A stretch of 37,682 bases of DNA. It comes from an uncultured Ruminococcus sp. Lineage in GTDB: Bacteria > Bacillota_A > Clostridia > Oscillospirales > Ruminococcaceae. Below are positions 22,939 to 30,271 of this stretch, piece after piece (the stretch's first letter is position 1; the number at the start of each line of letters is the position of its first letter). Both the position numbers and the translations under genes were made by a program. Where the stretch lies: contig ONBA01000027.1 in the NCBI GenBank assembly GCA_900315975.1, positions 1 to 37,682 of the forward strand, read 5' to 3'. The notes under the pieces were generated by a model that made no database searches, was not told where the DNA came from, and saw nothing but the letters and a program-made list of their open reading frames with translations.

Positions 22939-23352
22939 TTATTGGAGTATATCGAATACGTTATTGCCTTCAAAATCGCTGATTATCGCTTTCGGAAGCA
23001 ACGCTCTGCACTGCTGTTCATCAGCCCATAAAAATGCCTGATGTTCAAAGCTGAGACTTACAGTGCTTTCAGATGTTTCACACAGGTATACTATCAGCAG
23101 ATCGGGTATATCTCTGCTTCTGTATGATAATGATATGTAGGCTATTTTTTCTATCCTGATATCTGTAATGCCGGTTTCTTCTTTTATCTCCCTCTTTGCG
23201 GCAGTTTCAGGAGTTTCGCCGGATTCGATGTTTCCTCCTGCGTTTTCCCATGTGCCGGCACCAATGTCATCATTTTTGCATCGCTGTACCAAAAGAAGCC
23301 TGTTCAGCTCACTATTATGAATAATACATTTTACTATTACTTTTGCTGTCAT
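22939..23352 (-). CDS. Nudix hydrolase
   Basis: The 137-residue protein contains a complete Nudix box, GGNIESGETPETAAKREIKEETGI minus its first residue, at about residues 40-62, with the REIKEE metal-binding helix. It would hydrolyse a nucleoside diphosphate linked to another group. MutT-like cleaning of oxidised nucleotides is one option, but the substrate cannot be read from sequence. GGGAGGG precedes the ATG by 7 bases. It is the first gene of a two-gene unit with the TtcA-like gene. Confidence 0.88.
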   Translation of the reverse strand: MTAKVIVKCIIHNSELNRLLLVQRCKNDDIGAGTWENAGGNIESGETPETAAKREIKEETGITDIRIEKIAYISLSYRSRDIPDLLIVYLCETSESTVSLSFEHQAFLWADEQQCRALLPKAIISDFEGNNVFDILQ

Positions 23353-23395
23353 TTTCAGCCCTCCCTTGTACTGCCCTAAGTTGTATTTCAGTAAT

Positions 23396-23425
23396 ATTAT
23401 AAGTCAAAGCGGGAGAGATTGTCAA
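23396..23425 (-). promoter_or_regulatory. Promoter of the Nudix/TtcA-like unit
   Basis: On the minus strand, TTGACA (23420-23425) and TATAAT (23396-23401) are 18 bases apart. Confidence 0.8.
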
Positions 23426-23468
23426 TAGAGAGGTTCACTGCATGGCAATGCAGACAAAAGATTGTTAA

Positions 23469-23493
23469 AAAAACGTCATTTTTGTACGTTTTT
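23469..23493. promoter_or_regulatory. 8-bp inverted repeat upstream of ldh, possible operator
   Basis: AAAAACGT and ACGTTTTT are perfect inverted arms around a 9-base spacer. The element is centred 47 bases upstream of the ldh -35. The size suits a dimeric regulator. It does not fit the redox repressor Rex, whose sites have TTGTTAA-like arms; a lone TTGTTAA half lies at 23462-23468. Confidence 0.45.
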
Positions 23494-23524
23494 ACGATTT
23501 TATCCGCTTTTTTAGTGATATAGC

Positions 23525-23552
23525 TTGATATTTTCTTCCGGTATGCTATAAT
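23525..23552 (+). promoter_or_regulatory. ldh promoter
   Basis: TTGATA (23525-23530) and TATAAT (23547-23552) are 16 bases apart. The leader of about 50 bases includes GCTGTATTTCACAGC, an imperfect 5-bp inverted repeat. Confidence 0.75.
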
Positions 23553-23607
23553 AATAACATGAGGTGCTGTATTTCACAGCCTATCCGTATTATTTGGAGG
23601 TTTTACT

Positions 23608-24555
23608 ATGGCAGATAATAAAAGCGGAAAGAAGATAACTATTCTCGGTGCCGGAAATGTCGGCGCTACAGTTGCATATACCTTTGCCGTTGCAGGAACC
23701 TGTTCCGATATCGTGCTCATCGATATCAACAAGGAAAAGGCTAAGGGCGAAGCTATGGACATTCGTCAGGGTGTTTCGTTCAGCCACAATATCGAAGTCT
23801 TCGACGGTACTTACGACGATGCGGCAGGTTCTGATATCATCGTTGTTACTCTCGGTCTTGCTCGTAAGCCCGGTCAGACTCGTCTCGACCTCGCTCAGGC
23901 TAACGTTAACATTATCAAGGACGTTATGCCCCGTGTTGCTAAGGCTGCTCCTGACGCTATATATGTCGTTGTCAGCAACCCTGTTGACATCGTTACTTAT
24001 ACAATTTTACAGTGCACTGACCTCTCACCTCAGCAGGTAATTGGTTCGGGTACTGCTCTCGATACTTCACGTCTCCGCTCAAGTATCGCTGACCACGTTG
24101 GTCTCAGCCCGAACAGTATCCACGCTTACGTTTTCGGTGAGCACGGCGATACTTCCATGATTCCGTGGTCTATCACCAATATCGCCGGTATCAGCATGGA
24201 AGAGTACTGCGCTGCTCAGGAACACCACGATATCAACGAGGACGAGATAATTGATGAAGTCCGCAAGGCTGGCGGTGAGGTTATCAAGAGAAAGGGCGCT
24301 ACTTTCTACGCTATCGCTCTCACTGTTAACAAAATCTGCGACAATATCCTCCGCGATTCAAACAATATCATGACCGTTTCTACTCTTATCAAGAACAGAT
24401 ACGGCATCGACGGTGTATGTCTCAGTCTTCCCGCTGTTATCGGTGCAAACGGCATCGAGCGCGAGGTTTCTCCTAACCTCACAGACGGCGAGATAGAGAA
24501 GCTTCAGGCAAGTGCAAAGGCTCTCAAAGACGTTATTGACCAGTTGGAATTCTAA
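23608..24555 (+). CDS. ldh: L-lactate dehydrogenase family enzyme (Arg at the substrate-specificity position)
   Basis: This 315-residue NAD-dependent enzyme would reduce pyruvate to lactate and re-oxidise NADH in fermentation. Residues 13-19 (GAGNVGA) bind NAD, with Asp39 (LIDIN) selecting NAD over NADP. SNPVDIVTY is LDH-like, and the catalytic His179 lies in GEHGD. The substrate loop reads ARKPGQTR (85-92), with the catalytic-loop Arg at 92. The residue that is Gln102 in standard LDH numbering is Arg86, the residue typical of malate dehydrogenases. The fold is clearly LDH-type, and several Firmicute proteins annotated as LDH share this Arg, so lactate or malate is open. GGAGG precedes the ATG. 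No terminator is visible before the hydF leader. Confidence 0.85.
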   Translation: MADNKSGKKITILGAGNVGATVAYTFAVAGTCSDIVLIDINKEKAKGEAMDIRQGVSFSHNIEVFDGTYDDAAGSDIIVVTLGLARKPGQTRLDLAQANVNIIKDVMPRVAKAAPDAIYVVVSNPVDIVTYTILQCTDLSPQQVIGSGTALDTSRLRSSIADHVGLSPNSIHAYVFGEHGDTSMIPWSITNIAGISMEEYCAAQEHHDINEDEIIDEVRKAGGEVIKRKGATFYAIALTVNKICDNILRDSNNIMTVSTLIKNRYGIDGVCLSLPAVIGANGIEREVSPNLTDGEIEKLQASAKALKDVIDQLEF

Positions 24556-24596
24556 TGATTTGACATCGTGAAAAGCCGGTTTTGAAGCAAAAATAT

Positions 24597-24812
24597 GCGG
24601 GCGCACATCAGAGTGCTTCCCTTAGCGGATTGTGGGCTACCGAGCCGTAAAGCTACGGCATTATATCTGGTATCATGCGAAACCGTCAAAGGGGACTCAA
24701 CCTTGTGCGCCCATGCTTGCTATACGGTGCTTTTGACGGTTTATGTCCGCTTGTACAGTTTTTTTATTCGCATTCTCAATTTATAAGCTCCCTTTTGGGA
24801 GCTTTGCGTTTA
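24597..24812 (+). ncRNA. Structured leader RNA of hydF, riboswitch-like, with crossing helices
   Basis: The 271 bases between ldh and hydF hold several strong pairings. GGGCGCACA (24599-24607) pairs with TGTGCGCCC (24704-24712). AAACCGTCAAA (24680-24690) pairs with TTTGACGGTTT (24732-24742). The two helices cross, so they form a pseudoknot or exclude each other. A perfect hairpin, GCCGTA-AAGC-TACGGC (24644-24659), lies inside the first. The intrinsic terminator AAGCTCCC-TTTT-GGGAGCTT (24785-24804, then TTGCGTTT) ends only 3 bases before the hydF AGGAGG. This layout fits a ligand-sensing leader that controls read-through. I checked it by eye against TPP, FMN, SAM, cobalamin, glycine, lysine, T-box and ZTP consensus features and saw no match. 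No clear promoter is seen after ldh, so it may lie within an ldh-hydF transcript. Confidence 0.6.
24785..24812 (+). terminator. Intrinsic terminator directly before the hydF ribosome binding site
   Basis: The 8-bp stem AAGCTCCC/GGGAGCTT with a TTTT loop is followed by a T-rich stretch with two interruptions (TTGCGTTTATT). It lies upstream of the gene it precedes, as an attenuator would. Confidence 0.75.
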
Positions 24813-24826
24813 TTAGGAGGTATTTT

Positions 24827-26026
24827 ATGAGCCTTAATGATACTCCGTCAGGAGAGAGAATACACATCGGCTTCTTCGGCAGAAGAAATGCCGGAAAATC
24901 AAGTCTCGTCAACGCTGTTACAAATCAGGAGCTTGCTGTTGTTTCAAGCGTGAAGGGTACCACTACCGACCCTGTTTACAAGGCTATGGAGCTTCTGCCG
25001 CTCGGCCCTGTCGAAATTATTGACACTCCCGGTTTCGACGATGTGGGTGAACTCGGTGAGCTGAGAGTCAAAAAAACCCGTCAGATACTCGCGAAAACTG
25101 ATGTGGCTGTTCTTGTAGTTGACAGTAATGAGGGCATTTCTGCGTGCGATAATGAGCTTATTCAGCTCTTCAGCGAACGCAGTGTGCCGTATATTATTGC
25201 GTATAATAAGTCCGATATTTCCGGCAGTGAGGTCTGTCCGGAGAATGGGATATCGGTCAGCGCCGCCCGAAAAATCGGCATCGAACAGCTTAAAGATAAA
25301 ATCGGCTCGCTTGCTGAAAATTCTGTCTGCGAACGACATATCATCGGCGATTTGCTGTCGGCAGGGGACATGGTTGTCCTCGTTACTCCGATAGATGCGT
25401 CCGCCCCTAAGGGTCGTATGATTCTCCCTCAGGTGCAGACTCTCCGCGATATCCTCGATGCCGATGCGGAGGCGGTTTTTACTAAGGAAACTCAGCTCGC
25501 AGATACTCTCGCGTCTCTCGCAAATCCGCCTGCTATGGTCGTTACGGATAGTCAGGCTTTCGCTATGGTCAGCAGGATTGTACCCGAAAATGTACCGCTT
25601 ACGTCGTTTTCGATTCTTATGGCGAGATATAAGGGCTTCCTCGAAACTGCCGTAAAGGGTGCGGCGGCGATAAAAAGCCTTCGCGATGGCGACACCGTCC
25701 TCATATCCGAGGGCTGTACCCATCACCGTCAGTGCGGAGATATAGGCAGTGTAAAGCTTCCGGCTCTGCTGAAAAAGTATACCGGAAAATCCCTGAATAT
25801 CGAGCTTTCAAGCGGAAGAGACTTCCCCGAAGACCTCTCGCGCTTCGCTCTCGTTATCCATTGCGGAGGCTGTATGCTCAACGAGAGAGAAATGCTCCAC
25901 CGCAAAAATATCGCTGAAGTTGCAGGAGTGCCGTTTACGAATTACGGCACAGCTATCGCTTGCATGAACGGTATTCTGAAACGCAGTCTCGGAGTTTTCC
26001 CCGACCTTTCTAAGGAGCTTGACTGA
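24827..26026 (+). CDS. hydF: [FeFe]-hydrogenase maturation GTPase HydF
   Basis: The start at 24827 follows AGGAGG by 6 bases. The open frame from 24743 includes the terminator and has no ribosome binding site. The 399-residue protein has an Era/TrmE-like GTPase domain with P-loop GRRNAGKS (18-25), DTPGFDD and NKSD. The C-terminal half holds the cluster ligands CTH (Cys297, His299), then HCGGC (His345, Cys346, Cys349), matching the HydF pattern CxH...HCxxC. HydF is the scaffold on which the two-iron part of the H-cluster is built by HydE and HydG before transfer to the hydrogenase. hydE and hydG are not in the window. Its last base overlaps the next gene's start (TGATG). Confidence 0.95.
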   Translation: MSLNDTPSGERIHIGFFGRRNAGKSSLVNAVTNQELAVVSSVKGTTTDPVYKAMELLPLGPVEIIDTPGFDDVGELGELRVKKTRQILAKTDVAVLVVDSNEGISACDNELIQLFSERSVPYIIAYNKSDISGSEVCPENGISVSAARKIGIEQLKDKIGSLAENSVCERHIIGDLLSAGDMVVLVTPIDASAPKGRMILPQVQTLRDILDADAEAVFTKETQLADTLASLANPPAMVVTDSQAFAMVSRIVPENVPLTSFSILMARYKGFLETAVKGAAAIKSLRDGDTVLISEGCTHHRQCGDIGSVKLPALLKKYTGKSLNIELSSGRDFPEDLSRFALVIHCGGCMLNEREMLHRKNIAEVAGVPFTNYGTAIACMNGILKRSLGVFPDLSKELD

Positions 26027-26415
26027 TGAAGCGGCGTATCATTTATGCGGCAATTTTTGTGGCTCTCGTTGCTGTTGAGGTCGTGATCGCTATCACTCAG
26101 CACGACAACTTCATTCGCTACTACGGCGGTGATGTCATCGTCATGTGGGCACTGTACTGCCTTGTGCAGGCGGTACTCGGCGGCGAAAATAACCACTATG
26201 CAGTCAATATCGGGTTGCTTGCCTTCGCTTTTGCCGTCGAGTTTATTCAGAAATGGGGATTCGTTGATAAGTTCGGTATCGAAAATCACTTTCTGCGCGT
26301 TCTTATCGGTACAAGCTTCGCAGTCGAAGACCTTCTCAGCTACCTCGCAGGTACTCTCATTGCCTGTGCGGGAGTATGGACGTATAACAGGCGGAGGAAG
26401 AATCAGAATGAATAA
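26026..26415 (+). CDS. DUF2809-like integral membrane protein
   Basis: This 129-residue protein has four probable transmembrane segments and a basic C-terminus (RRRKNQNE). The pattern YGGDVIVMWALYCLVQ and VEFIQKWG...LRVLIGTSFAVEDLLSYLAG is typical of DUF2809, a family with no known function. It overlaps the hydF stop by one base, so it is translated with hydF. A role in hydrogenase function is possible only by association. Confidence 0.8.
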   Translation: MKRRIIYAAIFVALVAVEVVIAITQHDNFIRYYGGDVIVMWALYCLVQAVLGGENNHYAVNIGLLAFAFAVEFIQKWGFVDKFGIENHFLRVLIGTSFAVEDLLSYLAGTLIACAGVWTYNRRRKNQNE

Positions 26416-26419
26416 AACG

Positions 26420-26448
26420 AGCCGGACGCGAATGCGTTCGGCTTTCAT
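26420..26448 (+). terminator. Terminator of the hydF unit
   Basis: AGCCGGACGC and GCGTTCGGCT form a 10-bp stem (one G-U pair) with a GAAT loop, followed by TTTC, starting a few bases after the DUF2809 stop. Confidence 0.7.
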
Positions 26449-26482
26449 TGGTACTGCTTGTTTCAATAATAGAGCTTAACAA

Positions 26483-26585
26483 TAATAAAAAGAAATAACC
26501 GCCCTGACTCTCACATAAGGGCGGCTATTCTTATTAGCTTAACAATGTGAAGAGGGAGAACCGCTTATTGCAGTGCCCTCTTTAT
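26483..26585 (-). ncRNA. Possible small RNA or paired terminators in the hydF-argG gap
   Basis: The 405-base gap 26416-26820 has no convincing gene. It holds two hairpins: CCGCCCT/AGGGCGG (26499-26524) and AAGAGGG/CCCTCTT (26550-26582, followed by TTATTTATTTT on the plus strand). Read on the minus strand, a weak promoter (CTGACT 26612-26617, TATAAA 26590-26595) would start a roughly 100-base RNA. That RNA would contain both hairpins and end in GGGCGG followed by TTATTTCTTTTT. The alternative is two plain terminators. Confidence 0.3.
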
Positions 26586-26710
26586 TTATTTTATATCATG
26601 GTTTCGTAAAAAGTCAGCAGGTTTTGCGTGCATAGATTTGAGTTTATATGCATCAGGCGATGGATATTGTGTATAGTTATTCATCTCGTGTAGAATAATT
26701 ATGAGAAAAA

Positions 26711-26781
26711 TGAATATTTATACGAAAACTATTGACATTGTTCTTCACAGGTGTATAATATTATTATCACGTATATTCACA
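26711..26781 (+). promoter_or_regulatory. argG promoter with two putative ArgR sites
   Basis: TTGACA (26732-26737) and TATAAT (26754-26759) are 16 bases apart. TGAATATTTATACG (26711-26724) resembles the ARG box TGAATWWWWATTCA. CACGTATATTCACA (26768-26781) lies over the transcription start. TATACGAAAA (26719-26728) and a close variant of the second motif also precede argD. This suggests repression by ArgR when arginine is plentiful; argR itself is not in the window. Confidence 0.65.
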
Positions 26782-26820
26782 CCGGCTACGGTGTTTATAA
26801 AATCAGGAGGTATTTCATCA

Positions 26821-28052
26821 TGGCTAAAAAAGAAGTTAAAAAGGTTGTTCTTGCTTATTCGGGCGGTCTTGATACATCTATTATCATTCCGTGGCTTAAG
26901 GAAAACTACAATAACCCCGAGATAATTGCTGTTTCCGGTGACGTTGGACAGGGTACAGAGCTCGACGGTCTTGAGGAGAAGGCTATTAAGACTGGCGCTT
27001 CAAAGCTTATCATTGCTGACCTCAAGGAAGAGTTCATTCAGGATTACGTTTATCCTACTGTTCAGGCAGGCGCTATCTATGAGAACAGATATATGCTCGG
27101 TACTTCTTTCGCTCGTCCGATCATCGCTAAGAGAATCGCTGAGATCGCTCTCGCTGAGGGCGCTGACGCTATCTGCCACGGCTGTACCGGTAAGGGTAAC
27201 GATCAGGTTCGTTTCGAGCTCGCTATCAAGGCTTTCGCTCCTGATATGACTATCATCGCTCCCTGGAGAGAATGGGAACTCAAGTCCCGTGACCAGGAGA
27301 TCGACTACGCAGAGGCTCACAATATCCCCCTCAAGATAAGCCGTGAGACTAACTACTCCAAGGATAAGAACATCTGGCACCTTTCTCATGAAGGTCTCGA
27401 CCTTGAGGATCCCGCTAATGAGCCTCAGTACGAGAAGAAGGGCTTCCTCGAAATGGGCGTTTCTCCTATCGACGCTCCTGACAAGCCAACTTATATCACT
27501 ATCCACTTCGAGAAGGGCATTCCTACTCAGCTCGACGGCAAGACCCTCAACGGCGTTGAGATGGTTTCTGCTCTTAACAAGCTCGGCGGTGAGAACGGTA
27601 TCGGTCTCGCTGACCTCGTTGAGAACCGTCTCGTTGGTATGAAGTCAAGAGGCGTTTATGAGACTCCCGGCGGTGCTATCCTTTATCACGCTCACGAAGT
27701 TCTCGAAACTATCTGCCTCGATAAGGAAACTGCTCGTATCAAGCAGTACCTCGGAATAAAGTTCGCTGATATCGTTTACAACGGTCAGTGGTTTACTCCT
27801 CTCCGTGAGGCTATGAGCGCTTTCGTTACTGAAACTCAGAAGACTGTTACAGGTGACGTTAAGCTCAAGCTCTACAAGGGCAATATCATCAATGCAGGCG
27901 TTACTTCTCCTTATACTCTCTACGATGAGGAAGTTGCTACATTCGATGAGGACGATGTTTACGATCAGAAGGACAGCGCTGGCTTCATCAACCTCTTCGG
28001 TCTCCCGATAAAGGTTAAGGCTAAGCTCGATCAGAAGAGAAACAACAAGTAA
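26821..28052 (+). CDS. argG: Argininosuccinate synthase
   Basis: The enzyme joins citrulline and aspartate using ATP, the seventh step of arginine synthesis. The 410-residue length is normal. The ATP pyrophosphatase motif AYSGGLDTS is at 12-20, and [14 protein letters not shown] and [13 protein letters not shown] are family signatures. The ATG follows AGGAGG by 7 bases. It is the first gene of the arginine cluster behind a probable ArgR-controlled promoter. A hairpin follows the stop, so downstream genes may be expressed less than argG. Confidence 0.97.
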
Positions 28053-28081
28053 TAAGGCTGTTTTCTGACGATATTTAATAT

Positions 28082-28108
28082 ACAGGCAGGGGCATACCTC
28101 CTGCCTGT
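28082..28108 (+). terminator. Hairpin between argG and the GNAT gene
   Basis: ACAGGCAGG and CCTGCCTGT form a 9-bp perfect stem, followed by TATGATTTT. The poor T-run suggests partial termination or mRNA stabilisation inside the operon. Confidence 0.55.
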
Positions 28109-28137
28109 TATGATTTTCTTGATGTGAGGTGTTTGAT

Positions 28138-28557
28138 ATGGTGAATATAAGGATCATGACCCCGGATGATTTCGACGGTATCGCTAAGGTGTGGGAAAAA
28201 CACGACGGCACAAACCCCGTTGACGACAGCAGAGAGGGACTGACCAGATACCTCAGACGTAACCCCGCTACCAGCTTTGTTGCTGAGGATAACGGTACTA
28301 TTGTCGGTACTATTTTAGCAGGTCATGACGGCAGACGCGGTATTTTTCACCATGTTGTAGTCGCTTCACAATATCGTGGACAGGGTATCGGCAGAATGCT
28401 TGTCGAAAACGCTGTTGAAGCGCTCAGGAAAGAGAAAATTAACAAGGTTTTGCTTGTGGTGTTTACCCATAACGACAATGGCAACCAATTCTGGGAGCAT
28501 ATGGGTTTTACTGTTCGTGAGGACTTGTTTTACAGGAATAAATGCATCAATATATGA
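28138..28557 (+). CDS. GNAT-family acetyltransferase inside the arginine cluster
   Basis: I use the ATG at 28138, 6 bases after GAGGTG, rather than the GTG at 28129. The 139-residue protein has a full GNAT core: FVAEDNGTIVGTILAG, then HHVVVASQYRGQGIGRMLV, with acetyl-CoA loop QYRGQGIG at about 79-86, and QFWEHMGF at the end. The substrate is unknown. Lying between argG and argH, it could be a short N-acetylglutamate synthase that primes the ArgJ cycle, as short GNAT proteins do in some bacteria. General GNAT function is firm; the specific role is a guess. Confidence 0.85.
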   Translation: MVNIRIMTPDDFDGIAKVWEKHDGTNPVDDSREGLTRYLRRNPATSFVAEDNGTIVGTILAGHDGRRGIFHHVVVASQYRGQGIGRMLVENAVEALRKEKINKVLLVVFTHNDNGNQFWEHMGFTVREDLFYRNKCINI

Positions 28558-28599
28558 TAATGGGCGCGGTTTAGCACCCTTACGATAAGGAGAATGAAT

Positions 28600-29985
28600 A
28601 TGGCTGATATGATGTGGGCAGGAAGATTTTCCAAGCAGGTCGACGCAGGTGTGAATGCGTTCAATTCTTCCATCGCCTTTGACGGTCGTATGTACCGCCA
28701 CGATATACAGGGCAGTATCGCCCACGCTACCATGCTTGGAGACTGCGGTATCATTACCAAAGAGGACAGCCTCGAAATTATCGGCGGTCTCAAGGAGATC
28801 CTCGCTGATATAGACTCGGGTAAGCTTGAACTCGACCCCAATGCTGAGGATATCCATATGTTCATTGAGGCTGAACTTACCAAGCGCCTCGGCGATGTCG
28901 GAAAAAGACTCCATACCTCGCGTTCGAGAAATGACCAGGTAGCTGTTGACCTCCGTCTTTATCTCCGCGATGAACTTAAAGAGGTATCCGCTATGGTGGT
29001 CGACCTCATTAAAACTATTATCAGCATCGCGAAAGAACATACCGAGACTATCATGCCCGGCTATACCCACCTTCAGCGTGCTCAGCCTATTACTTTCGCT
29101 CATCACCTTATGGCTTATGTCTGGATGCTCCTCCGCGACCTCGAAAGACTCGGCGATGCCGCTGAACGTATGAACGAGTGCCCACTCGGAAGCGGCGCTC
29201 TCGCAGGTACTACCTACCATACAAACAGACAGCAGACTTCCGACCTCCTCGGCTTCCGCAACCCTATGCCGAACAGCCTTGACGGTGTCTCCGACCGCGA
29301 TTACTGCGTCGAGATATGCTGTGCATTCTCACTCCTTATGACCCACCTTTCACGCTTCTCTGAGGAAATTATCCTCTGGTGCTCATGGGAGTTCAAGTTC
29401 ATCGAACTCGATGACGCTTTTGCTACAGGTTCTTCTATCATGCCGCAGAAGAAAAATCCCGATGTTACGGAGCTTATCCGCGGTAAGACCGGCAGAGTCA
29501 ACGGCGACCTCGTTACTCTGCTCACTATGATGAAGGGTCTGCCGCTCGCGTATAACAAGGATATGCAGGAGGACAAGGAGGCTATCTTCGATGCTCTCGA
29601 CAATGTTAAGCTCTGCGTCAAGACCTTCACCCCCATGCTCGCTACTATGCGCGTTATCAAGGAAAATATGAGAAATGCCGCCGCCCGCGGTTTCATAAAT
29701 GCTACTGACTGTGCCGATTACCTCGTTAAGAAGGGTATGCCCTTCCGCGACGCTTACAAGATAACAGGTACTCTCGTTGCTCAGTGCATCGAAAAGGGCG
29801 TTACTCTCAAAACTCTCCCCCTCGATGACTACAAGGCTATGACTGACCTCTTCGATGAGGACGTTTATGACGCTATAAGCCTTGAAACCTGCGTCCGTGA
29901 GAGAAAGTCAGAGGGCGGTCCCTCGCCCGATGAGGTAACTAAACAGATTGCTCTCGCTGAGAAAAAGCTCGGCTCTCTCTCATGA
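28600..29985 (+). CDS. argH: Argininosuccinate lyase
   Basis: The enzyme splits argininosuccinate to arginine and fumarate, the last step of the pathway. I use the second ATG (28600), 7 bases from AAGGAG; the first (28594) lies only 1 base from that site. The 461-residue product has the fumarase/lyase signature GSSIMPQKKNPD, the catalytic HLQRAQP region and the start motif MMWAGRFSKQVD. The stop overlaps the next start (ATGA). Confidence 0.97.
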   Translation: MADMMWAGRFSKQVDAGVNAFNSSIAFDGRMYRHDIQGSIAHATMLGDCGIITKEDSLEIIGGLKEILADIDSGKLELDPNAEDIHMFIEAELTKRLGDVGKRLHTSRSRNDQVAVDLRLYLRDELKEVSAMVVDLIKTIISIAKEHTETIMPGYTHLQRAQPITFAHHLMAYVWMLLRDLERLGDAAERMNECPLGSGALAGTTYHTNRQQTSDLLGFRNPMPNSLDGVSDRDYCVEICCAFSLLMTHLSRFSEEIILWCSWEFKFIELDDAFATGSSIMPQKKNPDVTELIRGKTGRVNGDLVTLLTMMKGLPLAYNKDMQEDKEAIFDALDNVKLCVKTFTPMLATMRVIKENMRNAAARGFINATDCADYLVKKGMPFRDAYKITGTLVAQCIEKGVTLKTLPLDDYKAMTDLFDEDVYDAISLETCVRERKSEGGPSPDEVTKQIALAEKKLGSLS

Positions 29986-30251
29986 AGAAAAAAGACCTGT
30001 TTTTTACTTTCGGTCTCACTCTTTTTATGGGTATCCTTTGGATAGCCGGTGAGGTCGTTATGGGACTGTGGCTCGCTGTCCCTGCTTGGGGACATATTGC
30101 CTGGATGGCAGGTATCGTCGTTGTTACGCTTATTATAAGCGTGTGGCACTCGCTCATGGAGGACGAGTCCGGACGGCGTGACCCTAAAACTGAAAAATAC
30201 GAGCGCAAGGTCAATAAGCGCCGCGGTATCGTCAATGATGACGAGGAATGA
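29982..30251 (+). CDS. Small two-helix membrane protein, coupled to argH
   Basis: This 89-residue protein has two hydrophobic segments (about 7-27 and 32-54) and a strongly charged cytoplasmic tail (KTEKYERKVNKRR, then DDEE). I do not recognise the family. Its ATG overlaps the argH stop, so it depends on argH translation, and argC starts 20 bases later. It could be a passenger or a membrane partner of the pathway; the sequence does not decide. Confidence 0.75.
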   Translation: MKKKDLFFTFGLTLFMGILWIAGEVVMGLWLAVPAWGHIAWMAGIVVVTLIISVWHSLMEDESGRRDPKTEKYERKVNKRRGIVNDDEE

Positions 30252-30271
30252 CATTATCAGGAGGTTTTATT

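Noticed and set aside
23462..23468. TTGTTAA as a Rex site at ldh
   Set aside because: Only one half-site is present; the inverted partner TTAACAA is missing.
24560..24565. TTGACA just after ldh as a promoter for the hydF leader
   Set aside because: No -10 hexamer lies at 16-18 bases (TGAAGC or similar), so I could not call a promoter.
24944..25726. 260-residue open frame antisense to hydF
   Set aside because: It is a shadow of hydF, whose GTPase and cluster motifs are clear.
28366..29220. 284-residue open frame antisense to the GNAT gene and argH
   Set aside because: It runs antisense across two well-identified genes and has low-complexity shadow composition and no family motif.
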